Source: Kordiimonas sp. SCSIO 12603 (GTDB lineage Bacteria > Pseudomonadota > Alphaproteobacteria > Sphingomonadales > Kordiimonadaceae). From it: 64,000 bases of DNA. Within the stretch, counting starts at the first letter, position 1; each line of letters starts with the position of its first letter. A program made the translations under genes and the position numbers. This document shows, piece after piece, positions 24,740-33,444 of this stretch. The notes under the pieces are model-generated. The model ran no database searches, had not been told where the DNA came from, and saw only the letters and a list, made by a program, of their open reading frames with translations. The DNA lies in assembly GCF_024398035.1 (NCBI RefSeq), contig NZ_CP073748.1, forward strand, positions 3,711,001 through 3,775,000, read 5' to 3'.

Positions 24740-25786
24740 TCAAATATCAATAGAATGTTTCTTTAAAGCATGCCTGAACTGATCATAACTTAGCCCGGTG
24801 AACTTTGCCGCTGCTCTTTGATTATACTTATTCTCTGTCAGAGCATGTTTCAGAAGCTCTGTTTCGTAGGCATTCACTTGCGTACGGAAACAAAACTCAT
24901 CAGTAGGCAAGGCAACACTTGGTTCTTTTGAGATCTCAGTTTCGGCCTTTGGCGTGTCTAACTCTTGTTGGCGGCGATTTGTTTTAGTTTTAGGTCTGTA
25001 AGGACTATCGAAAGGATCAAAGATAATATCACCCACCGGTGCTTCACCATCCCACGCACAGTAAATTGCCCGCTCAACCACATTCTTCAATTCACGAATA
25101 TTGCCCGGCCATGCATATTCAAGCATGGCATCCATGGCATCTTTTGTGAACCCTGGGAACTGGAGCCATTCCAGATCACTTGCCATTTGCATCCCGAAAT
25201 GCTCTGCAAGCACTGGAATATCTTCTGTACGTTCCCGAAGTGGCGGCACGGTAATCACGTCAAAAGCTAAACGGTCGAGAAGGTCATGGCGAAACTCGCC
25301 TGCCTCAGCCGCAGACGGCAGATCAATGTTCGTAGCTGCTATAATACGTACATTAACAGTAAGCGTTTCCGTACCGCCAACACGTTCAAATTCACCATAC
25401 TCGATAACCCTGAGCAGCTTTTCCTGAGCTGCGGCACTCATGGTACCAATCTCGTCAAGGAACAGGCTACCGTCATCAGCTACTTCAAAGCGCCCCTTAC
25501 GGCGTTTTTGCGCGCCCGTAAAAGCGCCAGCTTCATAACCAAACAACTCACTTTCAAGCAATGTTTCCGGAAGTGCCGCGCAATTCACCTTTTGGTATGT
25601 GTTGTTCCAACGGTTGGAAAGATAGTGCAAGCGGGCTGCAATCATTTCTTTACCCGTCCCGCGCTCACCGATGACCAACATGGGCTTATCAAGAGGAGCT
25701 GCCCGACTGATTTTATCCATCATATCAAGAAGCGCAGGAGATGATCCGATCATCTGATCCGAGTGATTTGCCATTTGCCAATCCAT
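24740..25786 (-). CDS. pspF: PspF, sigma-54 activator of the psp operon
   Basis: A bacterial enhancer-binding protein with no receiver domain, like E. coli PspF. The AAA+ domain has Walker A GERGTGKE, the sigma-54-contacting GAFTGA loop, Walker B (LFLDEIG) and LLDRLAFDVI. The C-terminus holds a Fis-type helix-turn-helix (NQRAAAKFTGLSYDQFRHALKK). Coordinates use ATG 25786; a GTG at 25798 and an ATG at 25774 are possible, the latter matching the E. coli N-terminus best. It is divergent from the psp operon, whose sigma-54 promoter it should activate, and would be inhibited by PspA. Confidence 0.96.
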   Translation of the reverse strand: MDWQMANHSDQMIGSSPALLDMMDKISRAAPLDKPMLVIGERGTGKEMIAARLHYLSNRWNNTYQKVNCAALPETLLESELFGYEAGAFTGAQKRRKGRFEVADDGSLFLDEIGTMSAAAQEKLLRVIEYGEFERVGGTETLTVNVRIIAATNIDLPSAAEAGEFRHDLLDRLAFDVITVPPLRERTEDIPVLAEHFGMQMASDLEWLQFPGFTKDAMDAMLEYAWPGNIRELKNVVERAIYCAWDGEAPVGDIIFDPFDSPYRPKTKTNRRQQELDTPKAETEISKEPSVALPTDEFCFRTQVNAYETELLKHALTENKYNQRAAAKFTGLSYDQFRHALKKHSIDI

Positions 25787-25825
25787 AGTAATTTTCACTA
25801 ACTATTAGTAATTATTTATTTCCTA

Positions 25826-25838
25826 AATAACAGTTATT
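25826..25838. promoter_or_regulatory. Candidate PspF upstream activating sequence
   Basis: A 13-base palindrome, AATAAC-A-GTTATT, lies 57 bases upstream of the -24 element of the psp promoter and about 40-50 bases from pspF. Its place suits an enhancer site for PspF that would also repress pspF itself, as in enterobacteria. Confidence 0.5.
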
Positions 25839-25894
25839 CAAGCACTCAAAAATAAAATCATTTAAAAACAATAACTTAATTTTTTTCTCAAAAC

Positions 25895-25910
25895 TGGCAC
25901 ACCCCCTGCA
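25895..25910 (+). promoter_or_regulatory. Sigma-54 (-24/-12) promoter of the psp operon
   Basis: TGGCACACCCCCTGCA matches the RpoN consensus TGGCAC-N5-TTGC, with the essential GG and GC separated by exactly ten bases. It lies 86 bases before the first cistron and is divergent from pspF. The expected transcription start is near 25922. Confidence 0.9.
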
Positions 25911-25995
25911 AAGTATAGGACGTCAGCAAACAAAACGACTGACAAACATAAAAAAGAATACAGACAGCGAAATTAAAATTAGAGGAAACAGAACG

Positions 25996-26109
25996 ATGCA
26001 AACACAATCAGCAAATACAAAAAGAGGCCTCGAAGCCCAACTTGCTGAGGCTCGAATCCCTGCGGGCACAAGTCGTTCACGTCGCCTAGCGCGCCGTCGT
26101 CGCCGATAA
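25996..26109 (+). CDS. 37-residue arginine-rich peptide, first cistron of the psp operon
   Basis: An open frame beginning at ATG 25996 with GAGGAAA upstream and ending TAA at 26107-26109. It is the first possible gene after the sigma-54 promoter and encodes 37 residues. A Gln/Ala-rich, potentially helical segment near residues 11-20 is followed by an arginine-dense tail ending RSRRLARRRRR. There is no signal peptide or TM helix. The good ribosome-binding site, clean spacing and placement between promoter and pspA support a real gene or leader peptide. No E. coli psp counterpart is known to me. Confidence 0.6.
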   Translation: MQTQSANTKRGLEAQLAEARIPAGTSRSRRLARRRRR

Positions 26110-26120
26110 TTTTAATACTT

Positions 26121-26150
26121 CAGCCCGGCGATTGCGAGGACGCCGGGCTG
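26121..26150 (+). promoter_or_regulatory. Strong hairpin between the small psp peptide and pspA
   Basis: CAGCCCGGCG and CGCCGGGCTG form a perfect 10-base-pair GC-rich stem with a 10-base loop, 12 bases after the peptide stop. No T-run follows, so it is not a standard terminator. It could be a processing or stability element, or an attenuator linked to peptide translation. A GC-rich stretch and a 110-base untranslated region separate it from pspA. Confidence 0.6.
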
Positions 26151-26260
26151 AGCGGCCCCGATAAGAAGCATAAGCTCAAAGAGGTCGTTCACGGAGGCGC
26201 CCAAAAAAGTGGTCAACACCCCGGGCACATAGCGAGGAATAATAAGAAAGGAACTTAGTT

Positions 26261-26968
26261 ATGGGTATTTTTTCCCGCCTGACAGACATTGTTAATTCAA
26301 ACATTAATTCGATTCTTGATCGGGCTGAAGATCCGGAGAAAATCATCCGTATGGTTATCCAGGAAATGGAAGATACACTTGTTGAAGTACGTTCCAGTGC
26401 TGCCAAGTCTATCGCCGACCAGAAAGATGTAGAACGCCGACTTAAGAAGCTTGATAAAGCACAAGCTGATTGGGAAAAGAAAGCCGAACTAGCAATTTCC
26501 AAAGGTCGCGATGATCTAGCGAAGGGTGCTCTTATTGAGAAGGCCAAAGTAGCTGATATGGCTGCTCACCTTCAGGAAGAGTTGAGCCAGCTTGCAGAAG
26601 CGCTTACACGTAATGAGGAAGACGTTGTTAAGCTTGAAGCAAAGCTTCGCGAAGCACGCGCCAAGAAAGCAACCATTCAGGCACGCCATAAAACAGCCTC
26701 TGCTCAGGTTCGCGTGAAAAAGAACCTTTATGATGGTCGCATTCAGGACGCATTTGATCGCTTTGACAAAGTAGATGCTCGTCTTGACCGTATCGAAGCG
26801 GAAGCAGAAGCGATGGATCTCGGCAAAACACAGACGCTTGCTGAAGAAATCGCTGGCCTAGAAGCTGACGACGACATCGAAAAAGAGCTTGAAGCACTGA
26901 AAGCAAAAGCATCATCGGGGGCAAACGATAATAAGGCAGCTCCAAAGAAAAAAGCGGCGTCGAAATAA
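26261..26968 (+). CDS. pspA: PspA / IM30-family phage shock protein
   Basis: A 235-residue, highly helical coiled-coil protein (GIFSRLTDIVNSNINSILDRAEDPEK at the N-terminus, then IRMVIQEMEDTLVEVRSSAAK). The amphipathic first helix binds stressed inner membrane, and the protein both stabilises the membrane and holds PspF inactive. The C-terminal tail is longer than in E. coli (222 residues), lysine/alanine-rich and ends AAPKKKAASK. AAAGGAA precedes ATG at 26261. It follows the 37-residue peptide on the sigma-54 transcript and precedes pspB. Confidence 0.96.
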   Translation: MGIFSRLTDIVNSNINSILDRAEDPEKIIRMVIQEMEDTLVEVRSSAAKSIADQKDVERRLKKLDKAQADWEKKAELAISKGRDDLAKGALIEKAKVADMAAHLQEELSQLAEALTRNEEDVVKLEAKLREARAKKATIQARHKTASAQVRVKKNLYDGRIQDAFDRFDKVDARLDRIEAEAEAMDLGKTQTLAEEIAGLEADDDIEKELEALKAKASSGANDNKAAPKKKAASK

Positions 26969-27015
26969 TCGGCGCCCCTCCGGGTCAAAAAAATAAAACA
27001 TAGGGAACCCTGACA

Positions 27016-27246
27016 ATGGATGAAGCCATTCCAATAATGATAATTCTGTTTGTGATTTTACCGTGGATTATCTTCCACTACATCACAAAATGGAAAGCAA
27101 TGAAGGGCATTTCGCCAGAAGATGAAGCTTCTTTCTCAGACTTGAGAACTTCAGCAGACCGCCTTGAGGAACGCTTGCGCACAATGGAGCGCATTATGGA
27201 TGATGAAATACCGGACTGGAGGAGCCGTCATCATGAGAAGTTTTGA
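27016..27246 (+). CDS. pspB: PspB, phage shock membrane protein
   Basis: A 76-residue inner-membrane protein. It has a single N-terminal TM helix (PIMIILFVILPWIIFHYITKW) and a cytoplasmic coiled coil (ADRLEERLRTMERIMDDEIPDWR), the usual PspB pattern. With PspC it senses membrane disturbance and titrates PspA away from PspF. AGGGAACCC is seen before ATG at 27016. Its 3' end overlaps pspC by 14 bases, indicating translational coupling. Confidence 0.93.
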   Translation: MDEAIPIMIILFVILPWIIFHYITKWKAMKGISPEDEASFSDLRTSADRLEERLRTMERIMDDEIPDWRSRHHEKF

Positions 27247-27625
27247 TCACAGACCAACCAAACTTTATAAAATCCCGCAGCGCGGACGTGTTGCAGGTGT
27301 ATGTGCCGGAGTTGCTGATTACCTAGATATCAGCACAGGTGCCGTAAGGTTTATGACAGTTGTTCTGGCGCTTTTCACTTCCATAATTCCAGCTTTGATC
27401 ATCTACGCAATACTTGCGATGGTCTTGGACGCAAAACCATATGACCTTTACGAGGATGAGCAAGAAGAAGAATTCTGGAAACAAACACGTAAAGCACCGG
27501 ATTATACAGCAGCAGAACTACGTCGCCGTTTCCGGGATATAGAGCGCCGCACCAGCGATATGGAAGCATACATGACCAGTAAACGCTTCCGCCTGGAACG
27601 CGAACTACAGCGATTAGAAGACTAA
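27233..27625 (+). CDS. pspC: PspC, phage shock membrane sensor
   Basis: A 130-residue protein with a PspC domain (KLYKIPQRGRVAGVCAGVADYLDI) followed by a TM region (VRFMTVVLALFTSIIPALIIYAILAMVL) and a cytoplasmic tail with coiled-coil propensity (TAAELRRRFRDIERRTSDMEAYM). The start is ATG 27233, preceded by GGAGGAG; a longer reading from 27164 overlaps pspB throughout and lacks support. It is the last psp gene before a strong terminator. Confidence 0.95.
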   Translation: MRSFDHRPTKLYKIPQRGRVAGVCAGVADYLDISTGAVRFMTVVLALFTSIIPALIIYAILAMVLDAKPYDLYEDEQEEEFWKQTRKAPDYTAAELRRRFRDIERRTSDMEAYMTSKRFRLERELQRLED

Positions 27626-27643
27626 AAATCTTCATACACAAAG

Positions 27644-27678
27644 AAAAAGGGCAGTGAAATCACTGCCCTTTTTCTTTT
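27644..27678. terminator. Terminator of the psp operon (bidirectional)
   Basis: A perfect 13-base-pair stem (AAAAAGGGCAGTG / CACTGCCCTTTTT) with loop AAAT, followed by CTTTTTA. The matching A-run makes it usable by the convergent MFS gene as well. Confidence 0.9.
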
Positions 27679-27683
27679 TACCC

Positions 27684-29018
27684 TTATGAAGCCGCTGCGA
27701 TCCGGCTTTCTTCCTCTTCCAGGGCTTTTGCATAAGCCTTCCGCCCCCAAAGATAGAAACCAATACTAAGCGGTGTTGCCGTTGCAGCCAGCAATGCCAT
27801 CGAATAGTTCAGCATCATTTCATCGCCGAACAAGCTATCTGTAAAGAAGCCCAAGAGGAACGGGCCTGCACCATATCCGATAATACTGGTACACAAAACA
27901 TACATGGCAATAATCTGACCACGCATTTGGTTTGGCGTAATAAGCTGAAGGCTTGCGTAAGCTACCCCCGACGGCAAATTAATGAAGAAATTCGCAAACC
28001 CAAGAAGCACCCAAACCATTGTAGTATTTTCCATAAAAGGAAGCACTAATGATGGAATACCATATCCAAGCGGTGCAACCAGAAGCGCAATAACGTGTGC
28101 ATCCTTACGACCCATTTTATATAGTTTGTCAGCTATAAAACCGCCAAGCAGCAAGCCGCCGGTTCCTGTAAATATTGAGATGGTACCAAACGTCGTACCA
28201 ACCTCTGCAGGGCCAACACCGTGGAATCGGTCAAAGAAAAGCGCAAGAAAAGTAACGCTACCAAAGCCAAGGGCCGCATTAAAAGAAACACCCAAACATA
28301 TGCTGGAGTATGCTCTGAAACGCTGCTTTACGTGCCCCCAAACCTCTTTTACTGGAATGGCCTTCGCATCACCTGACAAACCTTTACGCTCAGGTTCCTT
28401 GATTGTGAACACCAGAAGTGTAAGCAATATGCCCGGCAGACCAACCATAAGGAACACCTTCTGCCAGCCAGTAAGCAGGCCAAACCCTGGTACCGAGATA
28501 TCAGGCACAGAACCAGCGAGCGCAATCACCTGCCCGCCCACAATAAAGGCGAGTGCGGAGCCAACAGGAATACCCATCGAGTAAACAGAAAGCGCCGTTG
28601 CCAACCGCTCCTTTGGGAAACTATCTGCAAGCAGTGAATTAGCAGCAGGTGCAAGCGTTGCTTCACCAACACCAACACCGATACGAAGGAGGAACAGCTG
28701 GCCAAAGCTTCGCGCAAGCGATGAAGCTGCTGTCATCAAGCTCCATACAAACAGCCCTACCGCAATTAAACCCCGACGGGACCGAGTATCCGCGATTCTC
28801 GCGCAAAACAGGCCAAAAACAGTGTAAAACACCGCAAATGCAAAACCTGTAAGCAAACCAAATTCCGTATCAGAAATCTGAAAATCTGCCTTAATTGATG
28901 AACCAAGCAAGCCAAGAATTTGGCGATCAATAAAAGAAAAAGTATAGATAAGTAGCAGAAGGGCCACCATATACCAGGCATAAGCCGGGCGTGGGTAACC
29001 GTTAGATTGGTCTGACAT
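27684..29018 (-). CDS. MFS transporter (spinster-like)
   Basis: A 444-residue major-facilitator permease with about twelve TM helices. It starts at ATG 29018 (MSDQSNGYPRPAYAWYM), behind AGGGGAGCG; a longer open frame upstream to 29168 is probably noncoding. Visible motifs are the first-helix FSFIDRQILGLL, motif A-like DTRSRRGLI and the glycine-rich MGIPVGSALAFIVGG. The family, named after fly Spinster, handles lipids, sugars or organic acids in different members. It is a single gene, divergent from sufE. Confidence 0.9.
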   Translation of the reverse strand: MSDQSNGYPRPAYAWYMVALLLLIYTFSFIDRQILGLLGSSIKADFQISDTEFGLLTGFAFAVFYTVFGLFCARIADTRSRRGLIAVGLFVWSLMTAASSLARSFGQLFLLRIGVGVGEATLAPAANSLLADSFPKERLATALSVYSMGIPVGSALAFIVGGQVIALAGSVPDISVPGFGLLTGWQKVFLMVGLPGILLTLLVFTIKEPERKGLSGDAKAIPVKEVWGHVKQRFRAYSSICLGVSFNAALGFGSVTFLALFFDRFHGVGPAEVGTTFGTISIFTGTGGLLLGGFIADKLYKMGRKDAHVIALLVAPLGYGIPSLVLPFMENTTMVWVLLGFANFFINLPSGVAYASLQLITPNQMRGQIIAMYVLCTSIIGYGAGPFLLGFFTDSLFGDEMMLNYSMALLAATATPLSIGFYLWGRKAYAKALEEEESRIAAAS

Positions 29019-29166
29019 AAGCGCTCCCCTCGCTATCAAATCGAGACTATACAGAGAATTAGCTCTTTTCTTATTGTAGCCAATTCTATAGAGGTCGTGA
29101 GCATTAGGTTGGATGAATGACCAAACTGTCAAGGCCTCTTGTTGCGTAACTATATTGGAATAAACC

Positions 29167-29577
29167 ATGTCGCTTGAAAATACAACGATCGTTGAAATTT
29201 TGGATACTTTTGAATTCCTCGATGATTGGGAAGAGCGCTATAAATATATTATCGATCTTGGGAAAAAGCTTACACCGCTAGCCCCAGAAGAAATGGTTGA
29301 TGAAAATAAGGTTCGTGGTTGCCAGAGCCAAGTGTGGCTTGTTGCAGAAACAGATGTTGACGGCAAAATTCACCTACGCGGCGATAGCGATGCCTTCATT
29401 GTAAAAGGCTTGGTTGCGGTAGTTCTTCTAATTTTCTCTGGCAAGACTGCCGCTGAAATTCAAGCAACAAATGCTAAAGAAATTCTGGATCAAATGGGCC
29501 TTTCCGCCCACCTGTCCCCTCTTCGCGCCAATGGCCTTTTCTCCATGGTGGAGCGCATCGAACGCATGGCTGCATAA
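29167..29577 (+). CDS. sufE: SufE sulfur acceptor protein
   Basis: SufE accepts persulfide sulfur from the SufS cysteine desulfurase during Fe-S cluster assembly. The 136-residue length is normal. The catalytic cysteine is Cys52 in KVRGCQSQVWL; the family stretches WEERYKYIIDLGKKL and GLVAVVLLIFSGKTA are clear. It is an isolated gene, with no suf operon in the window. ATG at 29167 has only weak upstream SD similarity. Confidence 0.96.
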   Translation: MSLENTTIVEILDTFEFLDDWEERYKYIIDLGKKLTPLAPEEMVDENKVRGCQSQVWLVAETDVDGKIHLRGDSDAFIVKGLVAVVLLIFSGKTAAEIQATNAKEILDQMGLSAHLSPLRANGLFSMVERIERMAA

Positions 29578-29586
29578 TCCAGACAC

Positions 29587-29612
29587 AAAAAAAAGGGGCC
29601 AATCGGCCCCTT
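29587..29612 (-). terminator. Terminator of the S9 peptidase gene
   Basis: An 8-base-pair GC-rich stem (AAGGGGCC / GGCCCCTT, loop AATC) followed on the minus strand by eight U. It lies 22 bases past the S9 peptidase stop and may also slow rightward sufE transcripts. Confidence 0.85.
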
Positions 29613-29634
29613 CTGTTCTTCAAGCGCATCCGCT

Positions 29635-31662
29635 CTAATCTTTATATTTCTCAAACCAGGCCAGAATATTACCAACCTTCTGCGCCAGATTACTTGGCTT
29701 GGCAGCAATTCCGTGGCCAACGCCTGGTACACGCACCATAACCGTATCCACGCCCTGAAGTTTAAGCGCCTGATAATATTGTTCAGTTTCAGACATAGGC
29801 GTGCGGTAGTCATTCTCACCTGTCAGCAGCATTGTTGGTGTTGTCACGTTACCAACAAGCGATAGCGGCGAACGTTCCCAATAATGAGTAGGGATGTTCC
29901 ACGGCATATCAGGGAACCAGTACTGCGTGAAAAACGGGCTGAAATCAGCGGTAAGAACAAAGCTAGCCCAGTTAATCACAGGCTTTGCAACAACAGCAGC
30001 CTTGAACCGTTTGGTTTTACCGACAATCCATGATGTAAGCACACCACCGCCAGAACCACCAGTTACATACAGCTTATCTTCATCAACCATGCCGCTTGCG
30101 ATTAAACCATCTACTGAATCCATCAGATCGTTATAGTCAGATGCTGGATATTTATGGTGGATTTCATTGGCGAATTCCTCACCGTATGATGTACTGCCCC
30201 GTGGGTTTGTCCAAAGCACAACATACCCAGCGGCTGCATAAAGCTGAACCTCCGCACTGAACTGCGGACCATAAGCTGCATGTGGGCCACCATGAATTTC
30301 GAGGATAAGCGGATATTTTTTGTTCGGATCAAAGTTCGCAGGCTTTGCAATCCACCCCTGTACTGTCAGGCCATCAAGGCTCGACTGAACGGTGAACTCC
30401 TCAACAGTTGCCATACCTTTGCCCGAGAGAATATCACCATTGAGGTTGGTCAGTGATGTAACGCGGCCAATACGGTCTACAACTGCAAGGTCAGCGGGGC
30501 GGTCAGTCTCGCTACGCGTAAACACCACGCGGCCATCACCCACCGCGCGGAAATCACCGCTTGTATAGGGGCGACCAAGTGTAGTACCGCCAACAGCATT
30601 TGTCAGAATACGGCTACCACCAGCAAGTGTGGCGTACCCAACAAGCCGTTTGCCTTCATTATCATAAGAATAATAGATACCCTGACTATCTGGCGCCCAC
30701 TGAACCCCTTGAATATTCCGGTCCAGCAGTGTTGTAATTTCCTGCACGCCACTGCCGTCCACATTCATAATATGCAGCGCTGCATTTTGGTGTGAAAGCT
30801 TTTTATCTTCAAAGCTTGTGAAAGCGATCTTGGAACCGTCTGGGGAAATGACAGGGTTACCGTCTGGTCCTGAACGCGTTGTTAGCTGCGCTAGATCACC
30901 ACTATTTATGTCCACACGGTAAAGATCAGCTTCCCGTGGGTTCAGTTCCCAGTTTTCAGTGCGGTTCGCGGAAAAAATAATACTGCCACTATCAGGCATC
31001 CACGCAAGGCTACCGCCATTATTAAATTCGCCTTTGGTAATTTGGCGAGGTGTGCCACCATCCGCCGGCACCACAAAAACCTGGGTATAACCACTTGGCA
31101 GGAAGCCTTGCCCATCTGCTCGGTACGTTACTTTATCAATAACCTTTGCATTTCCTGCCCACTTAGCACCCTTAGGTTTTGCTGGCAGCGTGAACAGCGG
31201 TTTGTTTTTCTTTGGCACGAACATGGTGAAGGCAATTGACTTGCCATCAGGTGACCAGCTTAAATTACCTGGACCATATTGAAGATCAGTAACACGTGCG
31301 GTCTCACCACTATCGAGCCAGCGCACATAAATCTGGTTTTTACCTTCAACACTTGAAACATATGCCATACGGGTACCATCAGGCGAAAAGCGAGGCATCC
31401 GGTACTGCGCTTTACCTGACAATAAAGGGCGATGCTCTGTACCGTCTAAATTCACCATCCAGATATTAGACCGCATGCCATCTGTCATAATATCCATAGA
31501 GCGTCGTTCATAAACCACCGCCTCACCATTCGGTGTGATGCGCGGCCCTGTTGCATATTCCAGATTAAAAATATCTTCGTATGAGAATTTTTCTTCCTGC
31601 GCATGAACATTCATCGACGCAGCCGCCAATACTGTCCCAAGCAGTAATTTAAACCGTTTCAT
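29635..31662 (-). CDS. S9-family prolyl oligopeptidase-like peptidase
   Basis: A 675-residue secreted serine peptidase of the DPP4/acylaminoacyl peptidase type. A signal peptide (FKLLLGTVLAAASMNVHAQ) is followed by a WD40-like beta-propeller (residues about 40-390; repeats such as ISPDGSKIAFTSFE and WAPDSQGIYYS). The alpha/beta hydrolase domain has the triad Ser537 in GGSGGG, Asp618 in ENDYRTP and His650 in VGHGI. It is likely periplasmic or outer-membrane linked and acts on short peptides. Single gene with its own terminator. Confidence 0.96.
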   Translation of the reverse strand: MKRFKLLLGTVLAAASMNVHAQEEKFSYEDIFNLEYATGPRITPNGEAVVYERRSMDIMTDGMRSNIWMVNLDGTEHRPLLSGKAQYRMPRFSPDGTRMAYVSSVEGKNQIYVRWLDSGETARVTDLQYGPGNLSWSPDGKSIAFTMFVPKKNKPLFTLPAKPKGAKWAGNAKVIDKVTYRADGQGFLPSGYTQVFVVPADGGTPRQITKGEFNNGGSLAWMPDSGSIIFSANRTENWELNPREADLYRVDINSGDLAQLTTRSGPDGNPVISPDGSKIAFTSFEDKKLSHQNAALHIMNVDGSGVQEITTLLDRNIQGVQWAPDSQGIYYSYDNEGKRLVGYATLAGGSRILTNAVGGTTLGRPYTSGDFRAVGDGRVVFTRSETDRPADLAVVDRIGRVTSLTNLNGDILSGKGMATVEEFTVQSSLDGLTVQGWIAKPANFDPNKKYPLILEIHGGPHAAYGPQFSAEVQLYAAAGYVVLWTNPRGSTSYGEEFANEIHHKYPASDYNDLMDSVDGLIASGMVDEDKLYVTGGSGGGVLTSWIVGKTKRFKAAVVAKPVINWASFVLTADFSPFFTQYWFPDMPWNIPTHYWERSPLSLVGNVTTPTMLLTGENDYRTPMSETEQYYQALKLQGVDTVMVRVPGVGHGIAAKPSNLAQKVGNILAWFEKYKD

Positions 31663-31828
31663 GAGTATCTCCCCGTGTGTTTAAAGCACCCTAACAAAGA
31701 GAACAGCGGATGCAAGCCAACAAAACCTATGGTTTGTGCACAATTTATTCATACTTACCCATTTAAAGTGACTAAGGTGGTGATATTCAGTATATTTCTA
31801 TAATCAATTCCATGCTCTTGGGGGGGCT

Positions 31829-33442
31829 ATGTCCGGGTTACTTGAAGAAACCAGAAAAGAACGTGAACGGTTTGTGGCCTTTGCTTTTGCCGCTGCTGAA
31901 ATCTTTCTGGAACTGGATAATTCAGGAAAGATTCTATTTGCTGGCGGCGCATCTGATCGCATCACACCACAAGGTAAAAGCCTTATTGGGGAAAGCATCG
32001 ACAGCATCGTGGATAAAGATGATATCGATATCTATCATGCCCTTGTCACCCATCTGAGCCACAAAGGCCGTATCGGACCTTTACCACTTCGTTTCAATAC
32101 AAACGACGGTAGATCAATTGCGCTGCGCGCATTTGCACTGAACATGCCACAGCAAGAAGGTACTCATACCTTTCTTGCTTTGCGCTCAGCGCCGCTTGGC
32201 ACGAGTGTAAGCGATAGCGCTGTAGATGAGGAAACTGGTCTTCTCACACAAGATGCCTTTATGGAAATGGCATCCAGCACCATGGCAAACACACCAAGCT
32301 CCAGCAATCTCTATATGACCACCGTGGCTGTTGATGGCTTTGAAGAGGCAAAAGAGAAATTTGGTCCACGGTATATGCGGCAACTTCTGAAGCGTGTTGC
32401 CGCCCATATGAAAACCCTGTCTGTTGACGGACAGTCCGCAAGCCAGATTGGGGAAAAAGAATTTGCCTTCCTGCATAAGAACAAAGCAGATGGTGAACAC
32501 CTAACCAATAGCCTTAAATCCGTCGACGAAAACGTAACCCTGACAGCCAGCAGTGCAACGATTTCCGCTGAGGGGGGCGATGTTTCTGAAGATCAGATTT
32601 TGAGAACACTTTCCTATATTCTCAATCAATTCTGTAAAGACCCAAAGAATGTTACCTTCGAATCTCTAACTAACGCCTATGAGGACATGGCGGGTGCTGC
32701 ACAAAAGCGTGTCACCAACATGCGCAGCATGATAGAAAGCGGTAACTTCAACATCGCTTTCCAGCCAGTGCTTGATCTGAAAACCGGTGATATTCATCAT
32801 AACGAAGTACTCTCCCGCTTTAACAACAATATGGGTGATAGCACACCTCTTGAGGTAATCCGCTTCGCTGAAGATGTTGGCATTATTGAAGAATTCGACA
32901 TTGCTCTATGCCATAAAGCCATTGATTATATCCGTAAAATGAAAAAGCTGGGAACCCCAGTTACGCTTGCTGTGAACCTGTCCGGGCGTACGCTCGATAG
33001 CGGCAGGTTTGTAGACCCTTTGATGAAAACACTTCTGAGTGCAAAAGACATTGCCCATTCACTATTGCTTGAGCTTACCGAAACCACGGGTGTAGAGAAC
33101 TTTGAAAAGGTCGAAGCAATCCTGAATGACCTGAAAGCTGCCAATTACCGTGTTTGTCTTGATGATTTTGGTGCGGGTGCTGCCGGATACCAGTATCTCA
33201 GGGCTTTCAATGTTGATTTCGTAAAAATTGACGGCGCTTACGTCCAAGATATGAATGCGCCAGGTTACCGCCCCACATTCCTGCTTTCTATCGTGAAACT
33301 CTGTAACGATCTGGGCGTAAAAACTATTGGCGAGCATGTTGAGAATAAATTCCAGGCTGAATTCTTGAAAACACTTGGTGTTGACTTCGGCCAAGGCTAT
33401 CATTTCGGAAAGCCGGATTTCACACCAAGAACAAACCTCTAA
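31829..33442 (+). CDS. EAL-domain protein with PAS-like and degenerate GGDEF regions
   Basis: A 537-residue cytoplasmic protein. Residues about 10-110 resemble a PAS sensor (IFLELDNSGKILFAGG). Residues about 130-250 look like a GGDEF fold without the GGDEF motif (TTVAVDGFEEAKEKFGPRYM, then IGEKEFAFLH). The EAL domain from about 290 has EVL in place of EAL, NLSG, LELTE, the metal pair in LDDFGAG, VKIDG and GEHVE, so cyclic-di-GMP phosphodiesterase activity is plausible. The start follows a run of G at 31819-31825. A two-base gap to the small membrane gene suggests coupling. Confidence 0.9.
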   Translation: MSGLLEETRKERERFVAFAFAAAEIFLELDNSGKILFAGGASDRITPQGKSLIGESIDSIVDKDDIDIYHALVTHLSHKGRIGPLPLRFNTNDGRSIALRAFALNMPQQEGTHTFLALRSAPLGTSVSDSAVDEETGLLTQDAFMEMASSTMANTPSSSNLYMTTVAVDGFEEAKEKFGPRYMRQLLKRVAAHMKTLSVDGQSASQIGEKEFAFLHKNKADGEHLTNSLKSVDENVTLTASSATISAEGGDVSEDQILRTLSYILNQFCKDPKNVTFESLTNAYEDMAGAAQKRVTNMRSMIESGNFNIAFQPVLDLKTGDIHHNEVLSRFNNNMGDSTPLEVIRFAEDVGIIEEFDIALCHKAIDYIRKMKKLGTPVTLAVNLSGRTLDSGRFVDPLMKTLLSAKDIAHSLLLELTETTGVENFEKVEAILNDLKAANYRVCLDDFGAGAAGYQYLRAFNVDFVKIDGAYVQDMNAPGYRPTFLLSIVKLCNDLGVKTIGEHVENKFQAEFLKTLGVDFGQGYHFGKPDFTPRTNL

Positions 33443-33444
33443 TT

